NCBI GenBank assembly: GCA_963711255.1 | Contig: CAVQDO010000018.1 | Location: 1-64,000 of the forward strand | Length of the DNA stretch: 64,000 nucleotides | Source: GCA-2746365 sp963711255 | GTDB taxonomy: Bacteria; Pseudomonadota; Gammaproteobacteria; SZUA-229 | Reading direction: 5' to 3' | In this document: piece after piece, positions 34,739-44,278 of the stretch | How positions within the stretch are numbered: the first letter of the stretch is position 1 | Layout: each line of letters starts with the position of its first letter | Translations under genes and position numbers: made by a program | Notes under the pieces: model-generated | Seen by the model: only the letters and a program-made list of their open reading frames with translations | Told to the model about the DNA's origin: nothing | Databases searched by the model: none

Positions 34739-34951
34739 TCAGGCTTTTTCCATAGAGCGTAAACGGGTGATCATAGATTCCACCTGTACACGCACCTTCT
34801 CTTTCTGTTCGATTAAATTTGAACGCTCAGAAGTCAGTTGCTGAAGTTGTGAACGGAGATCGATATTGTCATCGCCCAGCTTTTTGCAAAGCGTCAGCAG
34901 TTCGCCCACCTGTTCTTCGAGTTTGTTTATTCTTTTTATTGTGTCAGTCAT
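34739..34951 (-). CDS. TIGR02449-type coiled-coil protein
   Basis: A 70-residue protein that is almost entirely coiled coil (heptads from INKLEEQVGELLTLC to VESMITRLRSMEK). It matches the small TIGR02449 family always found next to zapA. It is similar in size and shape to ZapB, which cross-links ZapA, but is not clearly homologous. A role at the division ring is inference from context. It is 69 bp upstream of zapA on the same strand and divergent from ygfB. Confidence 0.82.
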   Translation of the reverse strand: MTDTIKRINKLEEQVGELLTLCKKLGDDNIDLRSQLQQLTSERSNLIEQKEKVRVQVESMITRLRSMEKA

Positions 34952-35063
34952 GGACTAATAGTAGGACGAGAATCGTCTTCGGTCAAATACTATGGAGAAT
35001 TTATTACAGGATTGATTTAAACTGGCGCACTGTTATAGGATTTTGAGGTGTTTTTTGGGCGTG

Positions 35064-35651
35064 ATGCAGAGTTTTCCTGATATTCCACAACTTGAAGGGC
35101 TGTTATTTGATGTTGATGCGGCCCTTGGTGCGATCGAGTCACATGGTGCTCTATGCGGCATGTTATGTGCGCAGGGGGCAACCGACGCCGCGCAATGGAT
35201 GTTGCATGTGCTGGGTGAGCGTGAAGGCAGCAGTCCGGCATTGCAGCAGGCTGGCAAAATGTTAATGCAAATGCACCAGGCGACGATGGAGCAGATGAAT
35301 GATATTGATATTGAATTTGACCTGATGCTGCCAGATGATGATGAGTCGCTGGAAGCTCGCGTCGAAGCGCTTGGAATCTGGTGTCAGGGTTTTGTTTTTG
35401 GCCTCGCGATCGGTGGAATTAAAGAAGATACCGAATTGCCGGATGACAGTAAGGAGATCATTCGTGACATTATTGAAATTTCGCGGGCCGGTTATGTCGT
35501 TGACGAAGAAGCCGAGCTGGCAGTGTCAGAAGAGGGCTCTGACGAAGAGGATGAAATTGCCTTTATGGAAGTGACTGAATATGTCCGCATGGGTATCCTG
35601 CTGGTATATGAAGAACTGCAGCCGTTGCAGTCATCTCAAACTGTACACTAA
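35064..35651 (+). CDS. ygfB: YgfB/UPF0149 family protein
   Basis: 195 residues from ATG 35064 (GTG 35061 is as good, with GAGGTG 10 bases before it; an earlier TTG at 35043 is unlikely). SHGALCGMLCAQG and RVEALGIWCQGFVFGLAIGG are UPF0149 signatures. The protein is strongly acidic, with an Asp/Glu-rich loop near 170. In Pseudomonas, YgfB is linked to control of ampDh3 expression and beta-lactam tolerance; whether this holds here is unknown. It starts the conserved ygfB-pepP-ubiH-ubiI row. Confidence 0.93.
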   Translation: MQSFPDIPQLEGLLFDVDAALGAIESHGALCGMLCAQGATDAAQWMLHVLGEREGSSPALQQAGKMLMQMHQATMEQMNDIDIEFDLMLPDDDESLEARVEALGIWCQGFVFGLAIGGIKEDTELPDDSKEIIRDIIEISRAGYVVDEEAELAVSEEGSDEEDEIAFMEVTEYVRMGILLVYEELQPLQSSQTVH

Positions 35652-35665
35652 AAAAGTAAAAGAAC

Positions 35666-36973
35666 ATGAGCTTGAATACAAAAGTTTATCAAAAACGCCG
35701 TAAGCAACTGATGCGCATGATGAATGAAAATTCGGTTGCGATTTTGCCCGCCGCACCTACCTTGATTCGCAACCGTGATGTGGAGCATGGTTTTCGCCAG
35801 GATAGCGATTTTATGTATTTAAGTGGCTTTAACGAGCCAGAGTCCGTGCTGGTGCTGATACCCAATCGTAAGCAGGGCGAGTTTGTTATGTTCTGCCGTG
35901 ACCGTGATCCGGCCAAGGAAACCTGGGATGGTCGCCGATACGGAATGGATGGTGCGATTCAGCATTTTGCTGCTGATGATGCTTATCCGATTGATGATCT
36001 GGAGGAAATACTGCCGGGTTTGATGGAAGACCGGGAAAGTGTTTATTACAGTATCGGCTTAAACCCAACCTTCGATAAGCATATTTTGAACTGCGTAAAT
36101 GATCTGCGTGCCCAGTCTCGGCGCGGTGCGCGTGCGCCATACGAATTTGTCTCGCTGGAATACCTGCTGCATGACATGCGCCTGTACAAATCACGAGAAG
36201 AATTGAGTTTAATGCGTAAGGCGGCCAAAATTTCTGTGCAGGCGCATATCAAGGCAATGCAGGTCTGCCAGCCGGGCATGAATGAGTATGAGCTTGAAGC
36301 AGAATTTCTTTGCGGTTTCAAACGAAACGGTGCTGGCTGGGCATATTCCTCGATTGTCGGTGGTGGTGAGAATGGTTGCATTTTGCATTACACCGAAAAT
36401 AGTGCCGAGCTGAAAGATAAAGAGCTGGTGTTGATCGATGCCGGTGCGGAGTATCAGGGTTATGCCGCTGATATAACCCGCACCTTCCCGATCAATGGCA
36501 AATTCACCGTGCCGCAACAGGAAGTTTATGAAGTGGTATTAAAAGCGCAGGAAGCTGCATTCGCCCAGGTAAAACCCGGTAATCACTGGAATGACCCGCA
36601 TAATGCTGCAGTAAAAGCATTGACCAAAGGCATGGTTGAGATTGGTTTGCTGAAAGGGCGGCCAGCCCAGCTGATCAAAGACCGCAGTTATATGAAATAC
36701 TACATGCATCGAACCGGGCACTGGCTGGGCATGGATGTGCATGATGTGGGCGATTACAAGGTCGATGAGAACTGGCGTTTGCTGGAGCCGGGTATGGCGC
36801 TGACTGTTGAACCCGGTTTATATATACCCGCTGGCAGCCGTGGTGCCAGGCGCTGGTGGAATATTGGTGTTCGTATTGAAGATGACCTTACCGTGACTAA
36901 AGACGGATATGAGTTGCTCACCAAAGGGCTGCCGCGTACGGTTAAAGAAATTGAAGCCATTATGGCATCCTGA
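35666..36973 (+). CDS. pepP: Xaa-Pro aminopeptidase P
   Basis: A 435-residue dinuclear-manganese peptidase that releases N-terminal residues next to proline. The N-terminal creatinase-like domain has FMYLSGFNEPESVLVL. The pita-bread domain carries the metal ligands in LIDAGAEYQGYAADITRTFP (two Asp), HRTGHWLGMDVHD (His), TVEPGLYI (Glu) and GVRIEDDLTVT (Glu). Length matches E. coli PepP (441 aa). It starts 14 bp after ygfB. Confidence 0.96.
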   Translation: MSLNTKVYQKRRKQLMRMMNENSVAILPAAPTLIRNRDVEHGFRQDSDFMYLSGFNEPESVLVLIPNRKQGEFVMFCRDRDPAKETWDGRRYGMDGAIQHFAADDAYPIDDLEEILPGLMEDRESVYYSIGLNPTFDKHILNCVNDLRAQSRRGARAPYEFVSLEYLLHDMRLYKSREELSLMRKAAKISVQAHIKAMQVCQPGMNEYELEAEFLCGFKRNGAGWAYSSIVGGGENGCILHYTENSAELKDKELVLIDAGAEYQGYAADITRTFPINGKFTVPQQEVYEVVLKAQEAAFAQVKPGNHWNDPHNAAVKALTKGMVEIGLLKGRPAQLIKDRSYMKYYMHRTGHWLGMDVHDVGDYKVDENWRLLEPGMALTVEPGLYIPAGSRGARRWWNIGVRIEDDLTVTKDGYELLTKGLPRTVKEIEAIMAS

Positions 36974-37017
36974 GCTTCGCCGCCCGTAATAACGACAATC
37001 TACCCAAGTAGATAATT

Positions 37018-38340
37018 ATGCCAGAACATCAAGACAAGAAAAATTTTGATCTGATCATTATCGGCGGCGGCCTTGCCGGCGCCAGCCTTGCGAGTGCATT
37101 AAAAGGTGTTTGTGTTGATGCAAATAAACCGTTAAAAATCGCCGTCATTGAAGCCTTCCCACTAAATGCCGATGCCCAGCCCAGTTATGATGACCGGACG
37201 GTTGCGCTGTCTTATGGCAGCCGCTGTATCTTTGAGAATATTGCTCAGAATAAAACAGCGCAAGATAATAAAACGATGGCTGACAGCCTGTGGTCTTTAC
37301 TGGCGCCGCATGCAGAAGCCATCAACACAATTCATATATCTGATCGCGGGCATTTTGGCGTCACCCGCCTGACGCGTGAGCAGGAAGGTGTAGAAGCACT
37401 GGGTTATGTGCTGGAAAACCGCGCTATTGGCCAGCAGCTATATCAAGTAATGGCAGCCGGATATGAGCATGGGGCTATCAGTACCACAGAAAATATCACA
37501 TTATTTTGTCCTGCTGTTTTAAGCAGCCTGCAACAGGATGAAAACTCGGTTTCAGTTGAGTGCAGTGTTAACGGCGAAATACAGCGCTTAAGCGCTAAAC
37601 TGCTGGTTGCCGCCGATGGTAATAAATCCCGGGTCATGGAAATGCTGGCTATTGGCAGCAGCCGAAAAGACTATCACCAGGTGGCATTAATCACTAATGT
37701 CACGCCCGGCAAAAAACACGATAACGTTGCCTATGAGCGTTTCACTGATAGCGGGCCGCTGGCGTTTCTGCCGATGCCGAAAAACCGCTGCTCAGTGGTG
37801 TGGACACTTGGCCGGCAACAGGCCGATTACCTGTACGGCCTGAATGATGAAGATTTTCTGCAACAGTTGCAGCAGCGATTCGGTTACCGCCTGGGCCAGC
37901 TAAAAAAAGTTGGTGTGCGGCAAATCTATCCTTTGTTTTTGCAGTCAGCTACACAGATTGTGAACGGACGGGTTGCTATCATCGGTAATGCCGCGCACAG
38001 CGTGCATCCGGTTGCCGGGCAGGGTTTTAATCTTGCCTTGCGCGATGTCGCCCTGTTGTCTGAATTGATTGTAGATAGTCAGCGCGCTGCTGAAGATATC
38101 GGTTCAGCCGAATTACTGCATCAATATGCGGCTTTGCGCGAAGACGATATCCAGCGTGTTTACCGTTTTACCGATGCACTGGTTAAGACTTTTTCCAATG
38201 CCATAGCACCATTGGCGCATATGCGTTCGTTAAGTCTGCTGCTGGTCGATGTGCTGCCGGGTATAAAGCATCAGCTGGCCGCTCAGAGTATGGGTTTAAG
38301 CGGGCGTTTGCCACGACTGAATAGAGGTTTACGACTGTAA
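37018..38340 (+). CDS. ubiH: 2-octaprenyl-6-methoxyphenol hydroxylase
   Basis: A 440-residue FAD monooxygenase of ubiquinone synthesis. The FAD fold is LIIIGGGLAGASLA, DDRTVALSYGS is a UbiH-specific stretch, LVAADGNKSRVME is the middle motif, and IIGNAAHSVHPVAGQGFNLA is the GD-type FAD motif with Asn in place of the usual Asp. It is somewhat longer than E. coli UbiH (392 aa) through insertions near 85-100. Its stop overlaps the next gene by one base. Confidence 0.92.
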   Translation: MPEHQDKKNFDLIIIGGGLAGASLASALKGVCVDANKPLKIAVIEAFPLNADAQPSYDDRTVALSYGSRCIFENIAQNKTAQDNKTMADSLWSLLAPHAEAINTIHISDRGHFGVTRLTREQEGVEALGYVLENRAIGQQLYQVMAAGYEHGAISTTENITLFCPAVLSSLQQDENSVSVECSVNGEIQRLSAKLLVAADGNKSRVMEMLAIGSSRKDYHQVALITNVTPGKKHDNVAYERFTDSGPLAFLPMPKNRCSVVWTLGRQQADYLYGLNDEDFLQQLQQRFGYRLGQLKKVGVRQIYPLFLQSATQIVNGRVAIIGNAAHSVHPVAGQGFNLALRDVALLSELIVDSQRAAEDIGSAELLHQYAALREDDIQRVYRFTDALVKTFSNAIAPLAHMRSLSLLLVDVLPGIKHQLAAQSMGLSGRLPRLNRGLRL

Positions 38341-39554
38341 TGCCTGTTGCAAGCAGCCATTTTGATATCGTTATTGTCGGTGGCGGTATTGTGGGCTTGA
38401 GTTTTGCCAACGAACTGGCTGGCTCGGATTTTACTGTGGCCGTGGTTGAACAAAATGAATTAAAAGCCATTGCCGAAGAACCCGATTGCCGTGTCTCGGC
38501 AATTAATCTTGCTGCACTCAAACGGTTTAAACAGTCTGCCGTATTTAACTCGCCATTAGCCAGACGGATTTGCGCTTATGAAAAAATGTTTGTCTGGGAT
38601 CAGACCGGTGCAGGGCAGATACAGTTTGATAGCGCCGAGCTGGGTGTGCCGGAGCTGGGCGCTATTATTGAAAATAATGTACTGCAGCAAATGCTGCTGG
38701 ATAAAGTAAAAGCGGCCGATAATATCAGCTGGTTTTGCCCTGCAGGTATCAGTGAAATTAGCTACCATGAAACCACAGAGCATAGCCTGCAGCCGACGGC
38801 AGCTGCCAGTTGTACACTCATGCTGTCGACAGGTGAAGTTATTCAGGCCAGCCTGCTGGTTGGTGCGGATGGCATTACATCAAAAGTGAGACAGATTGCC
38901 CAGATAGAGCGTATCAGCCACTCATACCAGCAGCAGGGACTGGTGTGTAATGTTAAAACCAGTGAGCCTCATGAAAATACCGCCTGGCAATGTTTTATGC
39001 CCAGTGGGCCGTTAGCTTTTTTGCCCTTATATACGGGGGGCTGCTCTATTGTCTGGTCACTGGATGAGGCTCAGGCTCAGCATTATATGGGGCTGGATGA
39101 CGATGCATTCAGGCTGGCGCTGGCAGAGGCCGTCGAATTCAAACTGGGAGAGGTAACCGGGGTAAGTCAGCGTTTTTTATTTCCACTGACTCACGGCCAT
39201 GCCATCGATTATGTTAAGCCCGGGCTGGCATTAATGGGTGATGCAGCACACAATATTCATCCACTGGCGGGGCAGGGGGCGAACCTGGGTATTGCTGATG
39301 CATTCGTCCTGGCGGATGTAATCAAGGCCGCAAAAAGCGCTAATCGCCGCTGGGCGGCGCTGCATACTTTGAAAAAATATCAGCGCCAGAGGAAAGGCGC
39401 GAATCAGCTGATGGAAACGTCGATGACCGGTTTCAAGGAACTTTTCGGCCAGGATAATGCCTTTTTATCTGAGCTCAGGAATGCCGGACTGTCACTGGTA
39501 GATCATCTGCCGGCGCTGAAATACAGGCTCATTAAACAGGCGCTGGGTGAATGA
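38340..39554 (+). CDS. ubiI: UbiH/UbiI-family FAD-dependent hydroxylase
   Basis: A 404-residue relative of UbiH. FDIVIVGGGIVGLSFA binds FAD, DCRVSAINLAALK is the UbiI/VisC-type N-terminal motif, IIENNVLQQML follows, VGADGITSKVRQ is the middle motif, and LMGDAAHNIHPLAGQGANLGI keeps the GD motif. UbiI hydroxylates C5 in aerobic ubiquinone synthesis. Position after ubiH is that of E. coli ubiI (visC). Since regioselectivity of these hydroxylases varies between species, the exact carbon is inferred. Confidence 0.88.
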   Translation: MPVASSHFDIVIVGGGIVGLSFANELAGSDFTVAVVEQNELKAIAEEPDCRVSAINLAALKRFKQSAVFNSPLARRICAYEKMFVWDQTGAGQIQFDSAELGVPELGAIIENNVLQQMLLDKVKAADNISWFCPAGISEISYHETTEHSLQPTAAASCTLMLSTGEVIQASLLVGADGITSKVRQIAQIERISHSYQQQGLVCNVKTSEPHENTAWQCFMPSGPLAFLPLYTGGCSIVWSLDEAQAQHYMGLDDDAFRLALAEAVEFKLGEVTGVSQRFLFPLTHGHAIDYVKPGLALMGDAAHNIHPLAGQGANLGIADAFVLADVIKAAKSANRRWAALHTLKKYQRQRKGANQLMETSMTGFKELFGQDNAFLSELRNAGLSLVDHLPALKYRLIKQALGE

Positions 39555-39598
39555 GCCTGCATGTGATAAAACTGGGCTTTTAATTACTTAATTATCAC

Positions 39599-39627
39599 TT
39601 GGATTTATCAGGATAATTTTATAAATA
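39599..39627 (+). promoter_or_regulatory. Possible gcvT promoter
   Basis: TTGGAT at 39599-39604 and TAAATA at 39622-39627 with 17-bp spacing, about 50 bp before the gcvT ATG. The match is moderate. I see no glycine riboswitch in the 120 bp before gcvT. Confidence 0.35.
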
Positions 39628-39674
39628 AAGCGCGTAGAATCAGAGCCAAATTACCGCATCACAGCAGAAATACT

Positions 39675-40793
39675 ATGAGTAACAAGACCGTTCTTTTTGA
39701 TAAACACGTTGAATATAAAGGCAAGATTGTGGATTTTGCCGGCTGGCAAATGCCGGTTAATTATGGTTCACAAATTGACGAGCATCACCAGGTGCGTAAA
39801 GACGCCGGCATGTTTGATGTCTCTCATATGGTTATTATTGACCTGGCTGCAGATGCCGCTGGCAGTATAAAAAGCTTTCTGCAATACCTGCTGGCGAATG
39901 ATGTCGATAAACTGAAAGATAGCGGGAAGGCACTCTATAGTTGCATGCTCAATGAGAAAGGCGGCGTTATCGATGACCTGATCGTGTATTACATGAATGA
40001 TAACTGGTACCGCGTTGTTGTTAACGCCGGTACCCGCGACAAAGACCTGGCCTGGATTAATAAGCACGCGGCTTCTTATAACGTCAGTGTCAATGAGCGT
40101 GATGATCTGGCCATGATTGCAGTCCAGGGGCCTAATGCCCGTGCCAAAGCATTTGAAGCGCTGCCGGTCGACGTGGTTGAAGCCGCGTCACCGTTAAAGC
40201 GTTTTTTTGGTGCTGATTGCGGTGACTGGTTTGTCGGCCGCACCGGTTATACCGGCGAAGATGGTTTTGAAATCATGGTGCCCAATTCTGAAGCCGCGGC
40301 ATTATGGGACCGGCTGGCAGATGCCGGTATCAAACCCTGTGGTCTGGGTGCACGCGATACCCTGCGGCTTGAGGCAGGCATGAACCTGTATGGCAGTGAT
40401 ATGACTGAAGATACCTCGCCTTTAACGTCAGGCCTGGGCTGGACCATTTCATGGCAGCCGGAAGACAGGGATTTTATCGGCCGCAGTGTTATCGAACAGG
40501 AAAAAGCCGACGGTGTAAAACAAAAAATGGTAGGCCTGGTGCTTGAAGGACGCGGTATTCTGCGTGGTCACCAGAAAGTGATTGTTCTTGATGACAATGC
40601 TGAAGCAGTCGGCGGAGAAGCTGGCGAAGGTGAGATTACCAGTGGTACTTTTTCACCCAGTTTGCAACAATCAATCGCCCTGGCACGTGTGCCGGTTGGT
40701 ATTGGCCGGGAGTGCAAGGTAGAGATTCGCGGCAAACTACTGGACGCTACTGTTGTTAAGCCTGTTTTTGTACGTGACGGACAGGCTGTATAG
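39675..40793 (+). CDS. gcvT: Glycine cleavage system T protein
   Basis: A 372-residue aminomethyltransferase that moves the one-carbon unit from lipoyl-bound GcvH to tetrahydrofolate, releasing ammonia. FAGWQMPVNYGSQIDEHH and MFDVSHM are the N-terminal family blocks. VQGPNA, GRTGYTGEDGFEIMVP and ARDTLRLEAGMNLYG (with the catalytic Asp region) follow. Length is near E. coli GcvT (364 aa). It heads gcvT-gcvH-gcvPA-gcvPB, placed after ubiI as in E. coli. Confidence 0.97.
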   Translation: MSNKTVLFDKHVEYKGKIVDFAGWQMPVNYGSQIDEHHQVRKDAGMFDVSHMVIIDLAADAAGSIKSFLQYLLANDVDKLKDSGKALYSCMLNEKGGVIDDLIVYYMNDNWYRVVVNAGTRDKDLAWINKHAASYNVSVNERDDLAMIAVQGPNARAKAFEALPVDVVEAASPLKRFFGADCGDWFVGRTGYTGEDGFEIMVPNSEAAALWDRLADAGIKPCGLGARDTLRLEAGMNLYGSDMTEDTSPLTSGLGWTISWQPEDRDFIGRSVIEQEKADGVKQKMVGLVLEGRGILRGHQKVIVLDDNAEAVGGEAGEGEITSGTFSPSLQQSIALARVPVGIGRECKVEIRGKLLDATVVKPVFVRDGQAV

Positions 40794-40849
40794 TATAATG
40801 CGTCGCCTGAAACAGGCGATGTTATAAAATTTTTATCTGGGGAAATTAT

Positions 40850-41233
40850 ATGAGTGAAGTACCTTCCGAATTAAAATATACCAAATCACATGAATGGCTT
40901 CGTGTTGAAGACGATGGCCAGGTAACTGTCGGTATCAGTGATCATGCACAGGAACTGCTGGGTGACCTGGTTTTTGTTGAACTGCCGGAAACGGGCACAG
41001 AGTTTGTAGCCGGTGATGAGTGTTGCGTGGTTGAATCCGTTAAAGCCGCATCAGATGTATATATGCCAATTAGTGGCGAAATCACAGAAGTCAATGAAGA
41101 GCTGGTTGATGAACCGGAACTGATTAACAGTTCGCCTTATGATAGCGGCTGGTTATTTAAAATTAAACCTTCCGCGGAAGAGCTGGATGACCTGATGGAT
41201 GCCGAAGCATATCAGGCTGAGATTGAAGAATAG
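40850..41233 (+). CDS. gcvH: Glycine cleavage system H protein
   Basis: A 127-residue lipoyl carrier shuttling the aminomethyl group among P, T and L proteins. YTKSHEWLRVEDDGQVTVG starts the family, and the lipoylated Lys lies in VVESVKAASDVY. TGGGG-type site TGGGGA lies 9 bases before the ATG. Lipoate attachment probably depends on LipB and LipA encoded at 62.7-64 kb. Confidence 0.98.
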   Translation: MSEVPSELKYTKSHEWLRVEDDGQVTVGISDHAQELLGDLVFVELPETGTEFVAGDECCVVESVKAASDVYMPISGEITEVNEELVDEPELINSSPYDSGWLFKIKPSAEELDDLMDAEAYQAEIEE

Positions 41234-41245
41234 TTTCCCGTTATT

Positions 41246-41273
41246 AGTTGTAAGTCTTTTGTTACTTACAACT
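41246..41273. repeat. Perfect inverted repeat between gcvH and gcvPA
   Basis: AGTTGTAAGT (41246-41255) and ACTTACAACT (41264-41273) with an 8-base spacer. AT-rich with no T-run after it, so it is a weak terminator at best. It may lower readthrough between gcvH and gcvPA or be a remnant repeat. Confidence 0.6.
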
Positions 41274-41317
41274 TAAAACTGGCAAATAAAACTCCCGTTT
41301 TTTAATAAAGAATCGTT

Positions 41318-42769
41318 ATGCCTTTTATACCCCATACTGACCAGGAAATAACGCAGATGCTTGAAACCATCGGCGCTACTTCTATTGAAGATTTATTTGA
41401 TGAAATTCCTGCGCATTTACGCGCTGCTACCATGGAAGCCATTCCGGAAGGTATGACAGAAATGGAGGTTTCACGTTTAATGCATCAGCGCGCGGCGAAA
41501 AACTCTACCGCCCTGTGTTTCATGGGGGCAGGTGCCTACCAGCATCACATCCCTTCAGCCGTATGGGAAATTACCACGCGCGGCGAGTTTTATAGTGCCT
41601 ATACGCCTTACCAGGCAGAAGCTTCCCAGGGGACCCTGCAGTTAATTTACGAATTCCAGAGCATGATGACAGCGCTAACGGCGATGGATGTGTCTAACGC
41701 TTCCATGTACGATGGCGCTTCGTCGCTGGCAGAAGCAATTTTGATGTCAGTGCGTGCTAATCGAAAATCCAAATCGCGAAAAATCCTGGTTCCGACCACG
41801 GTAAATCCGGTGTATCGTAAAACGGCGCATACTATCGTCAATGGTCAGCAGATCGAATTGCTTGAGGTGCCTTATGATGAAACCAGCGGTACGGTGACGC
41901 TCGATCAGCTTAAGCAGACGCTGGAGCAGCAGGATAACAGTGATATAACCGCTGTGGTTCTGCAGCAGCCTAACTTTTTTGGCTGTCTTGAATCGGTCGA
42001 TGAAATTACCGACTGGGCGCATGAAAATAATATTTTAGTGATAGCGGTTGTTAACCCGCTGGCAATTACAATATTGAATCCGCCGGGTGAATGGGGTAGC
42101 GAGAAAAATTTAACAATGGGTCGCGGCGCGGACATTGCCTGCGGTGATGGCCAGCCTCTGGGTGCGCCAATGTCTGCCGGTGGTCCTTACTATGGCTTAC
42201 TTTGCTGTAAGCAGTCGCTGGTACGGCAAATGCCCGGACGTATCGTCGGCCGTACGGTTGATCTGGATGGTAAAGAGGGCTTTGTATTAACATTGCAGGC
42301 GCGTGAACAGCATATACGCCGTTCCAAAGCGACTTCAAATATCTGTACCAACCAGGGTCTGGTGGTTACTGCATCAACTATTCACATGTCTATCATGGGC
42401 GCTCACGGACTGGAGAATACGGCGGCTGCCTGTTATGCCAATAACAATAAGCTGGTTGAAAAACTGAGTGCGATTGAGGGTGTAAAAAAAGCCTTTAATG
42501 CTACGCACTTTCATGAGACCGTACTGCAGTTGAATGATGCCTCCGGTCGTACAGCGGCAGAAATCTTACATGCCTTAATTGAAAAAAATATTATTGGTGG
42601 TTACGACCTGTCAGAAGATTATCCTGAACTGGGCAGTGCTATCCTGGTGTGTACCACAGAAATGCGAAATGATGACGACATAAATACCTATGTCACCGCG
42701 TTACAGGAAATACTGGCGGGCGGTGTGGTCAGCAACAGTGATGCCTTAAATGTAACGGAGACCGCATAA
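41318..42769 (+). CDS. gcvPA: Glycine dehydrogenase (decarboxylating) subunit 1
   Basis: A 483-residue N-terminal half of the split P protein. MPFIPHTDQEITQMLETIG, CFMGAGAYQHHIPS and YTPYQAEASQGTLQLIYEFQ are typical of GcvPA, and TSNICTNQGLVV closes the domain. With GcvPB it decarboxylates glycine on PLP. Enteric bacteria have a single fused gcvP; the split form is found in many other bacteria and archaea. Stop overlaps the gcvPB start by one base, suggesting translational coupling. Confidence 0.97.
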   Translation: MPFIPHTDQEITQMLETIGATSIEDLFDEIPAHLRAATMEAIPEGMTEMEVSRLMHQRAAKNSTALCFMGAGAYQHHIPSAVWEITTRGEFYSAYTPYQAEASQGTLQLIYEFQSMMTALTAMDVSNASMYDGASSLAEAILMSVRANRKSKSRKILVPTTVNPVYRKTAHTIVNGQQIELLEVPYDETSGTVTLDQLKQTLEQQDNSDITAVVLQQPNFFGCLESVDEITDWAHENNILVIAVVNPLAITILNPPGEWGSEKNLTMGRGADIACGDGQPLGAPMSAGGPYYGLLCCKQSLVRQMPGRIVGRTVDLDGKEGFVLTLQAREQHIRRSKATSNICTNQGLVVTASTIHMSIMGAHGLENTAAACYANNNKLVEKLSAIEGVKKAFNATHFHETVLQLNDASGRTAAEILHALIEKNIIGGYDLSEDYPELGSAILVCTTEMRNDDDINTYVTALQEILAGGVVSNSDALNVTETA

Positions 42770-44229
42770 TGTTAATTTTTGAGCATTCATCCAAAGGCCG
42801 TAAGGGCGCGCCGCAATCACCACCCGAGAAAGCATCTGTTGCTTCGATTCCAGAACAGTTGCTGCGTAAAAAAAGCGCGGCACTGCCGGAAGTTTCTGAA
42901 CTCCAGGCTGTTCGCCACTACACGCGTCTGTCACAGAAAAACTTTTCTATTGATACCGAATTCTATCCATTGGGTTCGTGTACCATGAAGTACAACCCGC
43001 GTGCCTGTAATACACTGGCGATGCTGCCGGGTTTTTTAAATGCGCATCCGCTGACACCCGATCAGCAAAACCAGGGTTTTCTCTCCTGTATGCATGATCT
43101 GCAGTCTATGCTGTGCGAAGCGACCGGCATGGCCGCTTTTTCACTGGCGCCGATGGCGGGTGCCCAGGGTGAGTTTGCCGGTGTTGCCATGATTGAGGCT
43201 TACCATGCTTCTCGTGGTGATGATGCACGTAAAGAAATCCTGGTGCCTGATGCTGCGCACGGAACCAACCCGGCAACGGCGGTGATGTGCGGTTTTACCG
43301 TTAAGGAAATCCCGACTTTAGCTAACGGTGATGTTGATATTGATGCCCTGAAACAGGCGGTCGGTCCACAAACAGCGGGCCTGATGTTAACTAATCCGTC
43401 AACACTGGGTGTGTTTGAGCGCAATATTGAAGCGATTGCTAAGGTTGTCCATGAGGCCGGCGGGCTGTTGTATTACGATGGTGCGAATCTGAACGCAATT
43501 CTGGGTAAAATTCGTCCCGGTGATATGGGGTTTGATGTTATCCATTCAAACCTGCATAAAACCTTTTCGACTCCACACGGCGGTGGCGGACCTGGTTCCG
43601 GTGCTGTCGGTGTGGCTGAACGCCTGATACCATTTCTACCGTTGCCGATGGTGGCAATGCAGGAGTCAACGGGTGGTGACAACAAGTACCGCTACCTGAC
43701 AGAAAAAGACTGTCCGCAAAGTATTGGCCGCCTGTCTGCCTTTATGGGAAACCCTGGTGTTTTATTAAGGGCCTTTATCTATATGCGTTTGCTTGGGCGA
43801 AACGGTATGGTGCGCGTTGCGGAATTCGCTACCTTGAATGCCAATTACATGATGGCTGAAGCAAAACGTCGGGGCTTCACTTTAGCTATCGAAAATCGTC
43901 GCGCCAGCCACGAGTTTATTATTACCTTGAAGAATGAGGCACGTAAGTATCACGTATCGGCGATGGATTTTGCCAAACGCCTGCTTGATCTGGGTTACCA
44001 TGCTCCAACAACCTATTTCCCGTTGCTTGTGCCTGAATGTTTATTGATTGAACCAACCGAGTCAGAAGCAAAAGAATCACTGGATGGATTTATGGATGCG
44101 CTGGAACAGATAAAACAGGAAGCAGAAGTGAACCCGGAGTTGCTGCATGCAGCGCCGCAAACCTTACCGGTTAAGCGTCTGGATGAGGTTCGAGCTGCCA
44201 AACAGCTGGACCTGGCTTTTAGAGGCTGA
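42769..44229 (+). CDS. gcvPB: Glycine dehydrogenase (decarboxylating) subunit 2
   Basis: A 486-residue PLP-bearing half of the P protein. FYPLGSCTMKYNPR, TGMAAFSLAPMAGAQGEFAG, VPDAAHGTNPATA, and the PLP-lysine motif DVIHSNLHKTFSTPHGGGGP are visible. It ends the glycine cleavage operon and converges with a diguanylate cyclase gene. The lipoamide dehydrogenase (L protein) is not in this window. Confidence 0.97.
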   Translation: MLIFEHSSKGRKGAPQSPPEKASVASIPEQLLRKKSAALPEVSELQAVRHYTRLSQKNFSIDTEFYPLGSCTMKYNPRACNTLAMLPGFLNAHPLTPDQQNQGFLSCMHDLQSMLCEATGMAAFSLAPMAGAQGEFAGVAMIEAYHASRGDDARKEILVPDAAHGTNPATAVMCGFTVKEIPTLANGDVDIDALKQAVGPQTAGLMLTNPSTLGVFERNIEAIAKVVHEAGGLLYYDGANLNAILGKIRPGDMGFDVIHSNLHKTFSTPHGGGGPGSGAVGVAERLIPFLPLPMVAMQESTGGDNKYRYLTEKDCPQSIGRLSAFMGNPGVLLRAFIYMRLLGRNGMVRVAEFATLNANYMMAEAKRRGFTLAIENRRASHEFIITLKNEARKYHVSAMDFAKRLLDLGYHAPTTYFPLLVPECLLIEPTESEAKESLDGFMDALEQIKQEAEVNPELLHAAPQTLPVKRLDEVRAAKQLDLAFRG

Positions 44230-44278
44230 ACATAGACAATTATATGCTTATCAAATTCTCTATCCAGCGCTGATAAAG

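Noticed and set aside
39560..39674. Glycine riboswitch before gcvT
   Set aside because: None of the conserved paired elements of the glycine aptamer appear in the 120 bp upstream.
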